From Dyadobacter sp. 50-39 (GTDB lineage: Bacteria; Bacteroidota; Bacteroidia; Cytophagales; Spirosomataceae): a DNA stretch of 64,000 nucleotides. This document shows positions 1-8,706 of this stretch, piece after piece (position 1 is the first letter of the stretch; every line of letters starts with the position of its first letter). The position numbers and the translations under genes were made by a program. The notes below the pieces were generated by a model. That model was not told where the DNA came from. It saw only the letters and a program-made list of their open reading frames with translations, and did no database searches. The stretch is taken from assembly GCA_001898145.1 (NCBI GenBank), contig MKSR01000028.1, positions 1 to 64,000 of the forward strand, given 5' to 3'.

Positions 1-374
1 AATGCAGCAATCTGATCGTTGTGTTCTCGAAAAATAGGCAAGATAGTTTTCCCACCCTCAGTTCTTCCTAAAAGAATATTTTTGATGGCTTCTGAGGTAA
101 CCTCTTTATTCGCCTCAATCAAGGATCGCTTTGCTTCATAAATTTTGGAAGTTAGCGTATCCAAGTAGGCATTCAGCGTTTTGGTATCCTCCTTGTTCCC
201 TGTCGCCCGACCCGCGCCGACGCTCCACTTGGATGGATGCCAAATTCTTTTTGTAGAGATGTCCTTTGGGATGCCGTTGACGGTGACTCGGCAATAGACA
301 TAGCGCATTCCACCCGCTAATTCGGGTTTGGGCTTTTTCAAAAAGAAAATCAACCCGAAGCTTGTTTCCAACAT
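1..374 (-). CDS. Tyrosine-type site-specific integrase, N-terminal part (cut by window edge)
   Basis: The reading frame from an ATG at 374 runs open to base 1, so only about 124 residues are visible. The first ~90 residues look like the Arm DNA-binding domain of Bacteroidota integrases: FGLIFFLKKPKPEL, then MRYVYCRVTVNGIPKDIST, IWHPSKWSV and LNAYLDTLTSKIYEAKRSLI. The SAM-like core-binding domain begins near the edge (LPIFREHNDQIAAL). Known members excise or integrate islands and conjugative elements. The catalytic R-H-R-Y residues lie outside the window and cannot be judged. The upstream side holds a hairpin terminator and a tRNA-3'-end-like piece, the layout expected next to an attachment site. 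A different overlapping frame on this strand (136-399) is a shadow. Confidence 0.85.
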   Translation of the reverse strand, partial: MLETSFGLIFFLKKPKPELAGGMRYVYCRVTVNGIPKDISTKRIWHPSKWSVGAGRATGNKEDTKTLNAYLDTLTSKIYEAKRSLIEANKEVTSEAIKNILLGRTEGGKTILPIFREHNDQIAA

Positions 375-565
375 AGTAAAGAATGTTTAAGATGAACAAA
401 AATCGAATTGTTACAATTGAAAGTAAAGATGTTTAGAGTGTAAACATCTTTTGATCAGCCAGTTAGTGCATATGTTATGGAAGTTTTTGTTCAGTTTTGT
501 CACTTCCATGATACCCTACATTTTCATTGGGATTTCTTGCATTTTTTGGTAAGCCTGAAAAACGC

Positions 566-600
566 AAAAACCCCGTTTAAAGCGTTTAAACGGGGTTTTT
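566..600. terminator. Bidirectional hairpin terminator
   Basis: Two perfect 16-base arms (566-581 and 585-600) are separated by a three-base loop. The arms carry A5 and T5 at their outer ends, so the hairpin can act in both directions. It sits between the integrase start and the tRNA-like piece at 618-638. Confidence 0.85.
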
Positions 601-617
601 GAATGTTTTGACATCAT

Positions 618-638
618 GTACTGCAGAGAGAGAGGGAC
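618..638 (-). other. tRNA 3'-end-like fragment, possible attachment site remnant
   Basis: Read on the minus strand, the piece GTCCCTCTCTCTCTGCAGTA resembles the 3' T-arm/acceptor half of a tRNA. It is followed by the hairpin at 600-566 and then the integrase. No T-loop or rest of a tRNA is visible to its right. An att core left by island integration would look like this, but the match is short and the call is tentative. Confidence 0.3.
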
Positions 639-774
639 AAAACATATCCTCATAATCATCTGCAAATCAATATCTTAAAAACAAGAAAAAGATCTGCTCA
701 CCGAATTGCTCACCTTTATTTATTTGGGCTGCAACTTAGGGCAAATCTAACTATGATTTGATCAAATGGCAAAC

Positions 775-830
775 TGTTTTGGCACCGGAAATCTCTGGCT
801 TTCAACTGCCTCGTTTGACGGGGGAGGTCA
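775..830. repeat. Relic IS terminus, related to the IS3 element at 19,808-21,076
   Basis: This stretch aligns with the right-hand end of the intact IS element (21,019-21,076). I count 47 identical bases in 58 aligned columns with two one-base gaps, and both copies finish in AGGTCA. No transposase is left beside it, so it is a solo end or decayed copy of a related element. Confidence 0.6.
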
Positions 831-860
831 GCGATAAACGGTATGCAGAATAGCCAATCC

Positions 861-1562
861 TCAACCCGGGAAATCGATAATTGCTCTTATCCGATTTTCC
901 GCAGCGGAAAAAGATACTTTCGCGCTTACTTTTACAGACAGGTCATTGACCAATCTTAGCCCCAACCCATTCAATCCTGATGAGACATCATCGGACAGGA
1001 TTGCTTCATATTCGGCTTGTGTAAAAACGGCATCTTTGCTTTAGATAACAGGCTTTTTCCCGGATGGCCTGTGTTCACCCCATACTCACTTTTCCATTCC
1101 GCCCCGCCGACTTGATCGCATTCTGGAGAAGATTTCGCAGGATGGTCCGCAAAAAGTATTCGTCGGTATTAACTAAAGTGGGCTGGAATATTATTTCAAT
1201 TTCGGTATGGCTAGCCTCCACATTCAATTGTACCGAATCCAGCGTTTCAGTCATAATTGGAAGTACTTCGACTGGCTTTATCTGGATATTGAACGCACTC
1301 ATCTGCGTTTTTGACCACATTAATAGTTCCTCCATGGCTTCCTGCAGCGAGCCGGTAGCGGTCTGGATTTTGTCACTGTTCCTTCTTCTGGATCTCAGTA
1401 AATACTTGCGCATTGGCCTACTGCAATTTCAAAAACTGATGCACCTGGCTGATAGGCGATCTTAGGTCATAACTCAGGATACTGAACATCCTGAACTTGG
1501 TCTTAAAAAGAAGGGTGACTTGGCGGGTAATTGTCTCCCCAAGAAAAATGAGGCAGCAGTAT
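861..1562 (-). pseudogene. Degraded sensor histidine kinase
   Basis: Three frames on the minus strand together spell the C-terminal half of a Bacteroidota histidine kinase. From 1,562 down one reads a juxtamembrane segment, then FRMFSILSYDLRSPISQV, which matches the H-box except that His is replaced by Tyr, followed by stops. A second frame (about 1,395-1,075) gives the linker and N-box region (LRTILRNLLQNAIKSAG). A third frame (about 1,050-861) gives the G-box region (SGLNGLGLRLVNDL) and a normal-looking end. With two frame changes, internal stops and the missing phospho-acceptor, this cannot make a working kinase. The N-terminal sensor part is absent. It lies 31 bases from the relic IS end, so transposon activity may have helped break it. 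Confidence 0.75.
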
Positions 1563-2466
1563 AGTTGAACAAAAGGCCAATTTGAGTTAAGGAAATCAAA
1601 ATTTGGTTACATATAGTCAAATTTTGCTATGTTAATTAAATTATACCGCCATAAAATTGTACCCAGTAAATATCGAGCGAATGCGCTGGCACCTTAGGAT
1701 ATGATTATTTGCTTCTTCGTCCAGAGGGGATGCTTTTGGTCGAGGGCGTTATGCCAATCCCGACTGTAAATAGACTCGGATGTGCTCTGTTTGTTACTAT
1801 TCCGAGAATTAATCGGCCTGAAAAGAGTTCTTTTAATGTGGGTTTTCGTGGATTTCAGGCGAGAAAGAGGGTTTTGATAGGCTTATGGATATCGGTTAAG
1901 ACAATGCCAAATTTATTTGGTTTGCTGAGATGAATTGTCGCGATGTACTGTCGTCTGTTGAAGTTCCGGCGTACATCGAGTGGTCCTCTGCTGGAGAACG
2001 GCTGATTTTCGGATCCAGCACAAAAAGGATTTTGGCTCCAAACTTCTTTCCAGCGATCGCATCGTAATAAAAAGTTGAATTGATACAGGAAACAGCCATT
2101 TTTTAAATTTTGAAAAGCAGTTACCTATATTGTATCAGGCACAAGTCATAGTTTACCTTACCAGCTCTAAATTTGGAAATTAGTGCTCTTAAAAGTTGAT
2201 TGTAATCTCCACTTTTGCATGGTTTTGCTGAAAAATTTATCGCATTGAAAATGGAGATGTAATTGTATTATACCATTTTTAGTTTTATGTAGATATTTGG
2301 TAATCAGTAGGGTATGTAAGTTGGAAATGGCACTAGTAAAGAAAAGAAAAAAAAATATGGGTTTAGGAGAGGTCAAACGCCGTTAATTCAACTCTTATAT
2401 GCTGTAGGTCTTTTTGTAGATGCGAGAGTTTTGGAATATTTATAACACTGTTATTTTATCCACCCT
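1563..2466. other. About 900 bases without a confident gene
   Basis: No frame here gives a protein I can support. One plus-strand frame (1,709-1,933) contains NVGFRGFQA, faintly like the end of a formylglycine-generating/sulfatase-modifying domain, but it is broken upstream and could be chance. The part from 2,100 to 2,466 is strongly AT-rich and probably holds the promoter of the gene cluster that starts at 2,467; I see no clear TTTG/TAnnTTTG pair. Confidence 0.5.
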
Positions 2467-3558
2467 ATGGAAAAATTGCCAATTGATGCGTTATGGGAGA
2501 AATATATCCACTATGCCCATCTAAACTCGGCTTTTGATGATAGAATTGGGATTTTGGATGGAAAGTCATCCGCAATCCTTCTTTTTTCAGAGCATAAAAA
2601 TAAGTACTATCGGAACGAGGTTTCCGTAAATTTTTTGAGCGATTTAATTGAACAAATCAATTTCAATAGATTATTTTCACTAGGTTATGGGCTCACTGGT
2701 GTTGGAATTTTGATAGATTATTTGGTCGAAAGAGGAGTGCTTGATGAAAGTTCGATAGATATTTTTTCAGATGTTGAGTTAAATATTTCTAAGTTTTTGG
2801 CCAATACTGGAATCACTGACATATCTTTGGCATCAGGATTATCAGGTTATGGGATCTATTTTTTAAAGCGATTAAAGCGAGAAAAATATAATACCCAAAG
2901 TTATAACCTCTATTTAAATCAACTTGATTCTATATACAACACTCTTGAAAAATGCATATTATCGAAGGATGGGGATAGTTATGATATTTCTTTATGGTAT
3001 GGGAGATCTGGTTGTCTTTTATTTATCAGTGAATTGGCAAAAATTCCGCAATTTTCAAAAAGATGCGAAACTACTTGCGACCATCTAAGGGCAGGGATTC
3101 TCGAATCGCTAGCAGACTCACGATTTTCTTGGGATAAGATGCAGGCTTTTTTCGTGATGTATCAGACCGATAGATTAAATAGTTTGCAGACAGAACTCAA
3201 TGTTTTTTTTGGTGAATTCATTGTATCTGCGTCTACAAAACTGTCGGAGTTAGGTATTGCAAACGGTGCTCTATATTCACTGTTTGTTGCTATCCTGATA
3301 GAAACTAAGGGTACCTATTTTGCGGAACATTTTTTATCGAGCATCTATGATGGGATTATGTTATTGTTAAAAAATAGAAGCCCAAAAGAGCTGTTTCCAT
3401 ACGATAATCAAGCAAAAGCTATTCCCATTGGGATTGATGGAGGAATGTCAGCAGTTTTGTTGTCGTTGTGGTCTATTGACTCAAAGAGATATTTGTGGTT
3501 GAATTTCTTTGGATTCTTTTTTGAGGAAGCAAAAATACTAGTAACTAACGAGGGGTGA
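2467..3558 (+). CDS. LanC-like (alpha/alpha toroid) protein lacking zinc ligands
   Basis: This 363-residue protein has the glycine-rich inner-helix repeats of LanC-type cyclases: GLTGVG (75-80), SGLSGYG (123-129), WYGRSG (177-182), GIANG (263-267) and GIDGGMS (322-328). LanC enzymes close thioether rings in lanthipeptides using a zinc ion held by two Cys and one His. Here the expected WCxG motif reads WYGRSG and no CH-type ligand pair is seen near the end, so the zinc site seems absent. Related zinc-less proteins occur beside peptide-modifying glycosyltransferase genes in Bacteroidota. It is the first gene of a tight five-gene run and shares one base with the next gene. A binding or scaffolding role for a peptide or sugar donor is my inference; the fold call is fairly firm. 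Confidence 0.7.
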   Translation: MEKLPIDALWEKYIHYAHLNSAFDDRIGILDGKSSAILLFSEHKNKYYRNEVSVNFLSDLIEQINFNRLFSLGYGLTGVGILIDYLVERGVLDESSIDIFSDVELNISKFLANTGITDISLASGLSGYGIYFLKRLKREKYNTQSYNLYLNQLDSIYNTLEKCILSKDGDSYDISLWYGRSGCLLFISELAKIPQFSKRCETTCDHLRAGILESLADSRFSWDKMQAFFVMYQTDRLNSLQTELNVFFGEFIVSASTKLSELGIANGALYSLFVAILIETKGTYFAEHFLSSIYDGIMLLLKNRSPKELFPYDNQAKAIPIGIDGGMSAVLLSLWSIDSKRYLWLNFFGFFFEEAKILVTNEG

Positions 3559-4823
3559 TGCGAAATAGTACCGAAAGAATTACGCTTGTGACACTTTTTT
3601 GCACAGCTCGGACAGGTCACTTTGGAATGGGGGCGTTCGTGGAAAATTTGATTGGGGAACTTCAAACTTCAAATGAGCTTAACCTTTTTCGATTAAGTAT
3701 GGATTGTGACCATGTCGACGAAGTCAGGCATTCTTTTGAAGGTGGTGAAGAATGGCTTGAGATACCAAGACCGGAAAATAAACTTTTCCTGACTGGGGAA
3801 GATTTTGTTGTTCAACATGTTTATGCTCAGCGTATTGTTGAGATTGCTTTCCCTTTTCTTGATGGAAAACAGCGTATTGTCCTGCTATGCAATACCGTCG
3901 TCCATCTCGAGATTTGCAGACTGTTGAAGGACATGCTTTCGGCCAAGCTTGTTTACGTTCATCACAATTTTTCCTGGAAATCTTATGTCAGCACGACTTA
4001 TGAAAACTATAATGCGGTTTGGGTCAGTGGAAATAGAGGGTACCATCCGCTAGCTTTTCAGGCGACGATTTATCAACAAGAAATCGCCCGACTAGCTGAC
4101 AAGGTTGTTACGGTTACAAAGCAGGCTGCGGATTTCTTGGTAAACACATTATCCATAGAAGCTGAAAAGGTCATAACGATATATAACGGGGTATCCATTG
4201 ATTCGCTCAAAACCGGACTAAATGTGCTCGAAGCTAGAAGCAAGTTCCATATAGACCATAAAGAAAAAATCATCTTATTTTCTGGACGACTTGTCAAGGA
4301 AAAGGGAGTTCATTACCTAGTACAGGCATTCCATTCTGTTTTGAAAGATTTGCCTGACGCAAGGCTTCTTATTATAGGAAATGGTGACTACAGAGAGTAT
4401 TTGAAAGCAGCATCTAATATCTGGACGAAAATAACATTTACAGGCGAGTTACCTCGATCTGAGGTTTTAGCGCTCTATCAGGTTGCTAACCTGGGAGTAA
4501 TGCCATCCTTACAAGAACAATGTAGTATCTCGGCAATTGAAATGAGACTGAGTAATATTCCAATGGTCGTGAGTGCGGTTGAAGGAATGGACGAAGTTTT
4601 TGTTGATGATGAGGATGCGCTAAAAATCAATTACTATTTAGATGAAAATAAGATGATTTACTTGTTGCCGGAGGAGCTTAGCCAGAAAATTATTTTACTT
4701 CTGACAAATGAATCATTAGCGAGGAGACTTTCCGAGAACGGCAAAAAAAAGGCGTTGATTGATTTTGATAGCCGACGAATGGCTGACCGTTATCTTGAAA
4801 TGTTCGGGTCACTAAACTGGTAA
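3558..4823 (+). CDS. GT4-type glycosyltransferase (peptide-maturation-associated type)
   Basis: A 421-residue GT-B glycosyltransferase. The C-terminal Rossmann half carries ILFSGRLVKEKGVHYLVQAF (around residue 235) and the E-x7-E donor-site pattern in EQCSISAIE (around 319-327), typical of GT4. The N-terminus (GHFGMGAFVENLIGEL) and overall length resemble the Bacteroidota glycosyltransferases found in radical-SAM/GG-peptide clusters, though no radical-SAM gene is seen here. I chose the ATG at 3,558, which overlaps the previous stop as TGATG and has a GAGGGG ribosome site just upstream; a GTG one codon earlier is also possible. It probably transfers a sugar from a nucleotide donor onto the cluster's product. 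The acceptor is unknown. Confidence 0.8.
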   Translation: MRNSTERITLVTLFCTARTGHFGMGAFVENLIGELQTSNELNLFRLSMDCDHVDEVRHSFEGGEEWLEIPRPENKLFLTGEDFVVQHVYAQRIVEIAFPFLDGKQRIVLLCNTVVHLEICRLLKDMLSAKLVYVHHNFSWKSYVSTTYENYNAVWVSGNRGYHPLAFQATIYQQEIARLADKVVTVTKQAADFLVNTLSIEAEKVITIYNGVSIDSLKTGLNVLEARSKFHIDHKEKIILFSGRLVKEKGVHYLVQAFHSVLKDLPDARLLIIGNGDYREYLKAASNIWTKITFTGELPRSEVLALYQVANLGVMPSLQEQCSISAIEMRLSNIPMVVSAVEGMDEVFVDDEDALKINYYLDENKMIYLLPEELSQKIILLLTNESLARRLSENGKKKALIDFDSRRMADRYLEMFGSLNW

Positions 4824-4841
4824 TTTAAATTAAAGGGGATT

Positions 4842-5675
4842 ATGTCGCACATAGAAGTACACATTAACGCAGACAATAGCGTAACCTATACTGCTGTGGG
4901 AGGGTACGAATCGCGGGTGGATTCGGTCATAACAATGTTTAATCTTGCATTTGAGCAAATTCAAATGGGGAAAATTGCTACCCGCCATTTTTGTATTTCT
5001 CTTGATGATGTTTCTTCCCCCATTGGTAACTCATTGACGTTTGGGTTTACGCGGGCTTCTGGAGTTGTAGTTTGCCCGGACTATACGTTTATTAAATGGC
5101 CTGAAGTCGGTATCATCAACTATATTGAGACAATAAATTCGATAGCTCATGCGGGCTCTCAGCCGTGGGAAGTAGACAAAATGTTTTGGATCGGTAATCC
5201 CAGAACGCAAGACCTTCGCTACAAGTTAATCGAAATTGGTAACAAAAATAGAAACGATTTTATGTTCGTTCCCATGAACTGGTTGCGGAACTCGGCGCGC
5301 GGGCAGATGCACAGCTATACTTATTTTGTGTCACTGGCAGACCATACAAAATACCGATTTCTAGTTGATTGTGGAGCTTTCGGATACAGCGGTCGGTTAA
5401 AATTTCTGTTGTTTAGCGGCCGTCCGATTTTTTTAGTTGAAAGAACCGAAGATAAGCAAGATCATTTTTATCCTGAACTACGCCCATATGCACATTTTAT
5501 ACCCGTCAAGGCAGATTTGAGTGACCTGGTAGAGCAGTATGAATGGGCCAGGGCGCATGAGAAAGACGTGGAAAAGATTGCCGAGTCCGCTTTATCTTTT
5601 GCAAAAGCGAACCTTTCTGAGACGGCGATTTTGAGGTATTTGTCGGATCAACTTAAAAACTACCTTTACAAATAA
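4842..5675 (+). CDS. GT90-like (CAP10/LpsA family) glycosyltransferase
   Basis: A 277-residue protein whose second half has the family pattern of GT90/LpsA enzymes. FLVDCGAFGYSGRLKFLLFS (around 176-195) corresponds to the usual 'D-G-x-G-x-S-x-R-L-x-x-L-L' block, followed by FYPELRPYAHFIPVKADLSD and an alpha-helical tail with IAESALSFAKANLS. The family includes bacterial lipopolysaccharide-modifying enzymes and eukaryotic protein O-glucosyl/xylosyltransferases such as Rumi/POGLUT1. It is 18 bases after the GT4 gene and has an AAAGGGG ribosome site. With the other two transferases it suggests stepwise building of a glycan. The acceptor specificity cannot be read from sequence. Confidence 0.7.
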   Translation: MSHIEVHINADNSVTYTAVGGYESRVDSVITMFNLAFEQIQMGKIATRHFCISLDDVSSPIGNSLTFGFTRASGVVVCPDYTFIKWPEVGIINYIETINSIAHAGSQPWEVDKMFWIGNPRTQDLRYKLIEIGNKNRNDFMFVPMNWLRNSARGQMHSYTYFVSLADHTKYRFLVDCGAFGYSGRLKFLLFSGRPIFLVERTEDKQDHFYPELRPYAHFIPVKADLSDLVEQYEWARAHEKDVEKIAESALSFAKANLSETAILRYLSDQLKNYLYK

Positions 5676-5678
5676 ATT

Positions 5679-7571
5679 ATGATAAATTTGGAGAGTATTT
5701 CAACTGCCGAAATGCCCGGTGTTTCCGTGTTAATGCCCACCTACAATCAATCGACCTTTATTCTTCGGGCGCTTAACAGCCTTCGTAGGCAAAGTTATCA
5801 AAATTGGGAGTTGATAATCATTAACGATGGCTGTACGGACGATACGGACGAAATTTTGCGCACTTGTGCCCTGGATATTGACTACCGTTATCTTCGTAAT
5901 AAAGTCAATATGGGTCTTGGATACTCTCTGAATAGAGGTATCGATGAGGCCCGGTATGAGCTCGTAGCATACTTGCCTTCCGACGACATATTCTTTGAGG
6001 ATCATTTAGGTTCGCTGATTTCAGTGCTCGCGGATCCTGGAGTTTTGCTTGCATTTTCGGGGACGCTCTTCAATTATTCAGAGACGCTTTCGTCAAGTAC
6101 GCCGCTGCAGACATTGGGGCAGATAGATGGGACTGCATTGCAGCTGGTGCAGGTTATGCACAGAAAAGTCGCGGAGAGATGGATTGAGCGAAGCGAGCTT
6201 GTCACCGCGGACTTGGAGATCATGTATTGGGAAAAGCTTTCTTCACTTGGCCGGTTTGTACCTAGTGGTGAGGTCACTGCCGAATGGGTGAACCACCCAC
6301 GTCAGCGGAGCAAACTGATCAGTGAATTGTACGGTGGGGGGATAAGTACCTATAAGCAATTCTATGGTGTCTCCGATCCTATTACTTTTATCGGATCCGG
6401 GAACTACATTGAGGAGCAGGCAATCGTTGATGAGTTAGAAGATGTACAGGTTACTAGGGAAGGGCGCGGACTGAAAATTTTACTTGTGGGGGAGTTATCC
6501 TTCAATCCTGAGCGGATATTGGCCTTTGAGCAGGCAGGGCACTCGCTATTCGGGTTGTGGATTCAGGCATCCGGATTTCTTTGTTCTGTGGGGCCATTCC
6601 CTTTTGGAAATGTCACGACACTGACCTCGTTTGATCAAATTAATGAGATCCAGCCGGACATTATCTATGGCCTGTTGAATTATAGCTCCGTTCATCTCGT
6701 GACATCGGTCCGGGCGCAGTTTCCGAAAATACCTTTGGTTTGGCATTTTAAGGAAAGTCCGTTCTATTGTAGACAATCCGGTAGCTGGGAGGACCTGATA
6801 CGGCTGTATAGAAGTGCCGACGGTTGTATTTACCTTAATGAGACTATGAAGGCTTGGTTCGACGACATTGTCGGAGCCACCGCAGCGCCGACGTATATAC
6901 TAGATGGTGACCTTCCGAAAATTGACTGGTTTAAAACTGAAAGAAAGCCTCGCTTATCGCTAAGTGAGGGAAGTCTTCACACAGTAGTAGTGGGCAGACC
7001 ATATGGGATTCATCCTGATCATCTGGCGATTCTCTCGCGGGATAATGTTCACGTGCATTTTTACGGAAATTTCCAGCAGAATGTTTGGCGAAAATGGATT
7101 AACGAGGCAAATCTTTTGGCACCAGGATATTTGCATATTCACGACAACTGCGAACCATTTGACTGGGTTGAGGAGCTATCCCAATATGATGCGGGTTGGG
7201 GGCACGTATACGATTGCAGTAATTTCGGTGAGTTGCTTCGCGCCACCTGGAATGAGCTTAATATTCCTGCTAGGATACCGACGCTGATTTGTGCTGGGCT
7301 TCCAGTACTCATTAAGGATAATTCCCGCCATGTCTGCGCGACGGAGAGCCTTCTGGATAAGAAGGGTTATGCCGTGAAATTCAATTCATTTGACCAGATT
7401 GGGGCTTTGCTTTCGAACTCTGTGGAGATGGAAAAGATCAGGGAGCAAATATGGTGTTCACGGCACGAAATTTCATTTGATCACAACGTCAACGATCTAT
7501 TAGCTTTTTTTGAGAAAGTGATTGACTATAAGAGACATGAGTGTAGTATTGATGATCTTCAACTAAGCTAA
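5679..7571 (+). CDS. Two-domain glycosyltransferase (GT2 fused to GT4-like domain)
   Basis: This 630-residue protein starts with a GT-A/GT2 domain: VSVLMPTYNQ (15-24), the INDGCTDDTDE block (about 47-57) and the acidic PSDDIFFEDH (about 99-108) that would bind the metal and nucleotide. A second region from about residue 265 (GLKILLVGELSFNPERILAF) to the end has GT-B-like organisation, with VPLVWHF-type and LPVLIKDN-type segments and no obvious transmembrane helix. It begins three bases after the GT90-like gene. A bifunctional enzyme adding two sugars is a natural reading, but the C-terminal half is divergent and could be a non-catalytic acceptor-binding domain. Confidence 0.75.
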   Translation: MINLESISTAEMPGVSVLMPTYNQSTFILRALNSLRRQSYQNWELIIINDGCTDDTDEILRTCALDIDYRYLRNKVNMGLGYSLNRGIDEARYELVAYLPSDDIFFEDHLGSLISVLADPGVLLAFSGTLFNYSETLSSSTPLQTLGQIDGTALQLVQVMHRKVAERWIERSELVTADLEIMYWEKLSSLGRFVPSGEVTAEWVNHPRQRSKLISELYGGGISTYKQFYGVSDPITFIGSGNYIEEQAIVDELEDVQVTREGRGLKILLVGELSFNPERILAFEQAGHSLFGLWIQASGFLCSVGPFPFGNVTTLTSFDQINEIQPDIIYGLLNYSSVHLVTSVRAQFPKIPLVWHFKESPFYCRQSGSWEDLIRLYRSADGCIYLNETMKAWFDDIVGATAAPTYILDGDLPKIDWFKTERKPRLSLSEGSLHTVVVGRPYGIHPDHLAILSRDNVHVHFYGNFQQNVWRKWINEANLLAPGYLHIHDNCEPFDWVEELSQYDAGWGHVYDCSNFGELLRATWNELNIPARIPTLICAGLPVLIKDNSRHVCATESLLDKKGYAVKFNSFDQIGALLSNSVEMEKIREQIWCSRHEISFDHNVNDLLAFFEKVIDYKRHECSIDDLQLS

Positions 7572-7576
7572 AATTG

Positions 7577-8206
7577 ATGAATTATCGGGTTGTTACGGAT
7601 AATGGCTTTTTGGGGCCGGCTTTGACTTTGCTTCTTCAAAAAAACAAATCGAACTGTGCAGCGGCCTACTTCACTTCACTTGAATTTAATGCACAAGGAT
7701 TTATTGAAACTCCGGGTGTTGTATTCTTTGGTTACGATGTTTCTTTGGATAAGTATACACAGTGGATTGAAAAACTAAGTTGCCTTAATGCCTATGTGCC
7801 TCGACGTCTTTACATTATTGATGATTTGTCATCTATTTTTTGTGCACAAATTTTCTCTATTCCTGACATCTCATTTGTGTATCGAGATGACCTTTTAGAT
7901 GCATTGGATGATATTTCAGAAATATTGATAAATTCTTCGATCTATTTGTCGATATCCATAAAGAAGTCGATAGAAAACTCGTCCGGCACAACGCTGTCAA
8001 CCCTGTCTAAGAAGGAAAAGTTGATTGCCAAATTGATTGTACTGGGGAAAGATAACTGGCAAGTGTCGGAAATACTTGACATAAGTATTGAGACAATAAA
8101 AAACCACAGGAAGAATATTAAAAGAAAACTGAACATTGATGGGGGCAAAAACTCGCTCATTAATTGCCTTTTTTCCAATGTTCCATGGCTTTTTTTGACG
8201 GACTAG
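7577..8206 (+). CDS. LuxR-type transcriptional regulator
   Basis: About 209 residues. The C-terminal ~60 residues form a LuxR/FixJ-type helix-turn-helix: LSKKEKLIAKLI, then WQVSEILDISIETIKNHRKNIKRKL with the family's conserved 'ETIKNHRKNIKRKL' recognition part. The N-terminal ~130 residues look like a degenerate receiver fold with no convincing phospho-Asp. It follows the fused glycosyltransferase by 5 bases and precedes the peptide gene by 104 bases, so it is well placed to control the peptide gene. I chose ATG 7,577 over the TTG one codon upstream. Its signal is unknown. Confidence 0.8.
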   Translation: MNYRVVTDNGFLGPALTLLLQKNKSNCAAAYFTSLEFNAQGFIETPGVVFFGYDVSLDKYTQWIEKLSCLNAYVPRRLYIIDDLSSIFCAQIFSIPDISFVYRDDLLDALDDISEILINSSIYLSISIKKSIENSSGTTLSTLSKKEKLIAKLIVLGKDNWQVSEILDISIETIKNHRKNIKRKLNIDGGKNSLINCLFSNVPWLFLTD

Positions 8207-8310
8207 GAGTTTGCGGGAATGTATAGCCAAAAAAAAATGAAAATGGCTATTGATTGATTGCTGCATTACGAGATACCTTAGCGAGGTAAACTTATCTAAC
8301 CATAATTTTT

Positions 8311-8619
8311 ATGTCAAACAAGAGCAGAGTGTTAAAAAAAATTGCTGTCGCCGCCGAGATTGCGACACTTAGTGTTGGTTTGTTGACCGCCGTGTCAATG
8401 GAAACACTGGCTAGTGGAAGCGGCGGAGGCGGTGGTGGTAACGGTTGTTACTACACTACTACTATCAGCTGTGCCGGAAATATTATTTGGTCGGGTGGGG
8501 AGCGAATTGTATGTAACTTTACCGGTACATATGGTTCTCCAACTAACTGTACTTACACCGAGTGTGGTAATGGGAATGCCACTTATGAGCGGCATTGTGT
8601 ACAGCCTACTAACCCGTAG
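8311..8619 (+). CDS. NVEALA-like secreted peptide precursor
   Basis: A 102-residue small protein in two parts. Residues 1-~35 are basic then hydrophobic (RVLKKIAVAAEIATLSVGLL) and end in METLASG, which resembles the NVEALA motif of small Bacteroidota secreted peptides. A run of six glycines (38-43) leads into a C-terminal core of about 58 residues with six cysteines (46, 54, 68, 80, 85, 96), many Thr/Tyr/Asn and three N-x-T triplets (NFT 69, NCT 79, NAT 89). NVEALA-type genes are commonly found beside 6-bladed propeller lipoproteins, as here. I infer that it is the substrate of the three glycosyltransferases upstream; disulfide-bonded mature peptide is also likely. No homology search was possible. 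Confidence 0.7.
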   Translation: MSNKSRVLKKIAVAAEIATLSVGLLTAVSMETLASGSGGGGGGNGCYYTTTISCAGNIIWSGGERIVCNFTGTYGSPTNCTYTECGNGNATYERHCVQPTNP

Positions 8620-8624
8620 GAATT

Positions 8625-8661
8625 ACCAGCCGAAATGAATAATTAGTTTGTTTCGGCTGGT
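8625..8661 (+). terminator. Hairpin after the peptide gene (terminator or attenuator)
   Basis: Perfect 11-base arms (8,625-8,635 and 8,651-8,661) with a 15-base loop, followed by T-rich sequence, 5 bases after the peptide stop codon. It would make the short peptide transcript more abundant than the downstream propeller/pump genes if part of the transcripts read through. Confidence 0.8.
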
Positions 8662-8706
8662 TTTTATTTCTAAATATAGATTAATAAATAAGATTTGTTT
8701 ACAATT

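Noticed and set aside
136-399. 87-residue frame on the minus strand at the left edge
   Set aside because: It overlaps the real integrase frame (374 to 1), which has family features and lacks a stop only because the window ends.
1709-1933. Plus-strand frame with NVGFRGFQA, like the end of a sulfatase-modifying domain
   Set aside because: Only about 30 residues show faint likeness and no upstream part of the domain is present; could be chance.
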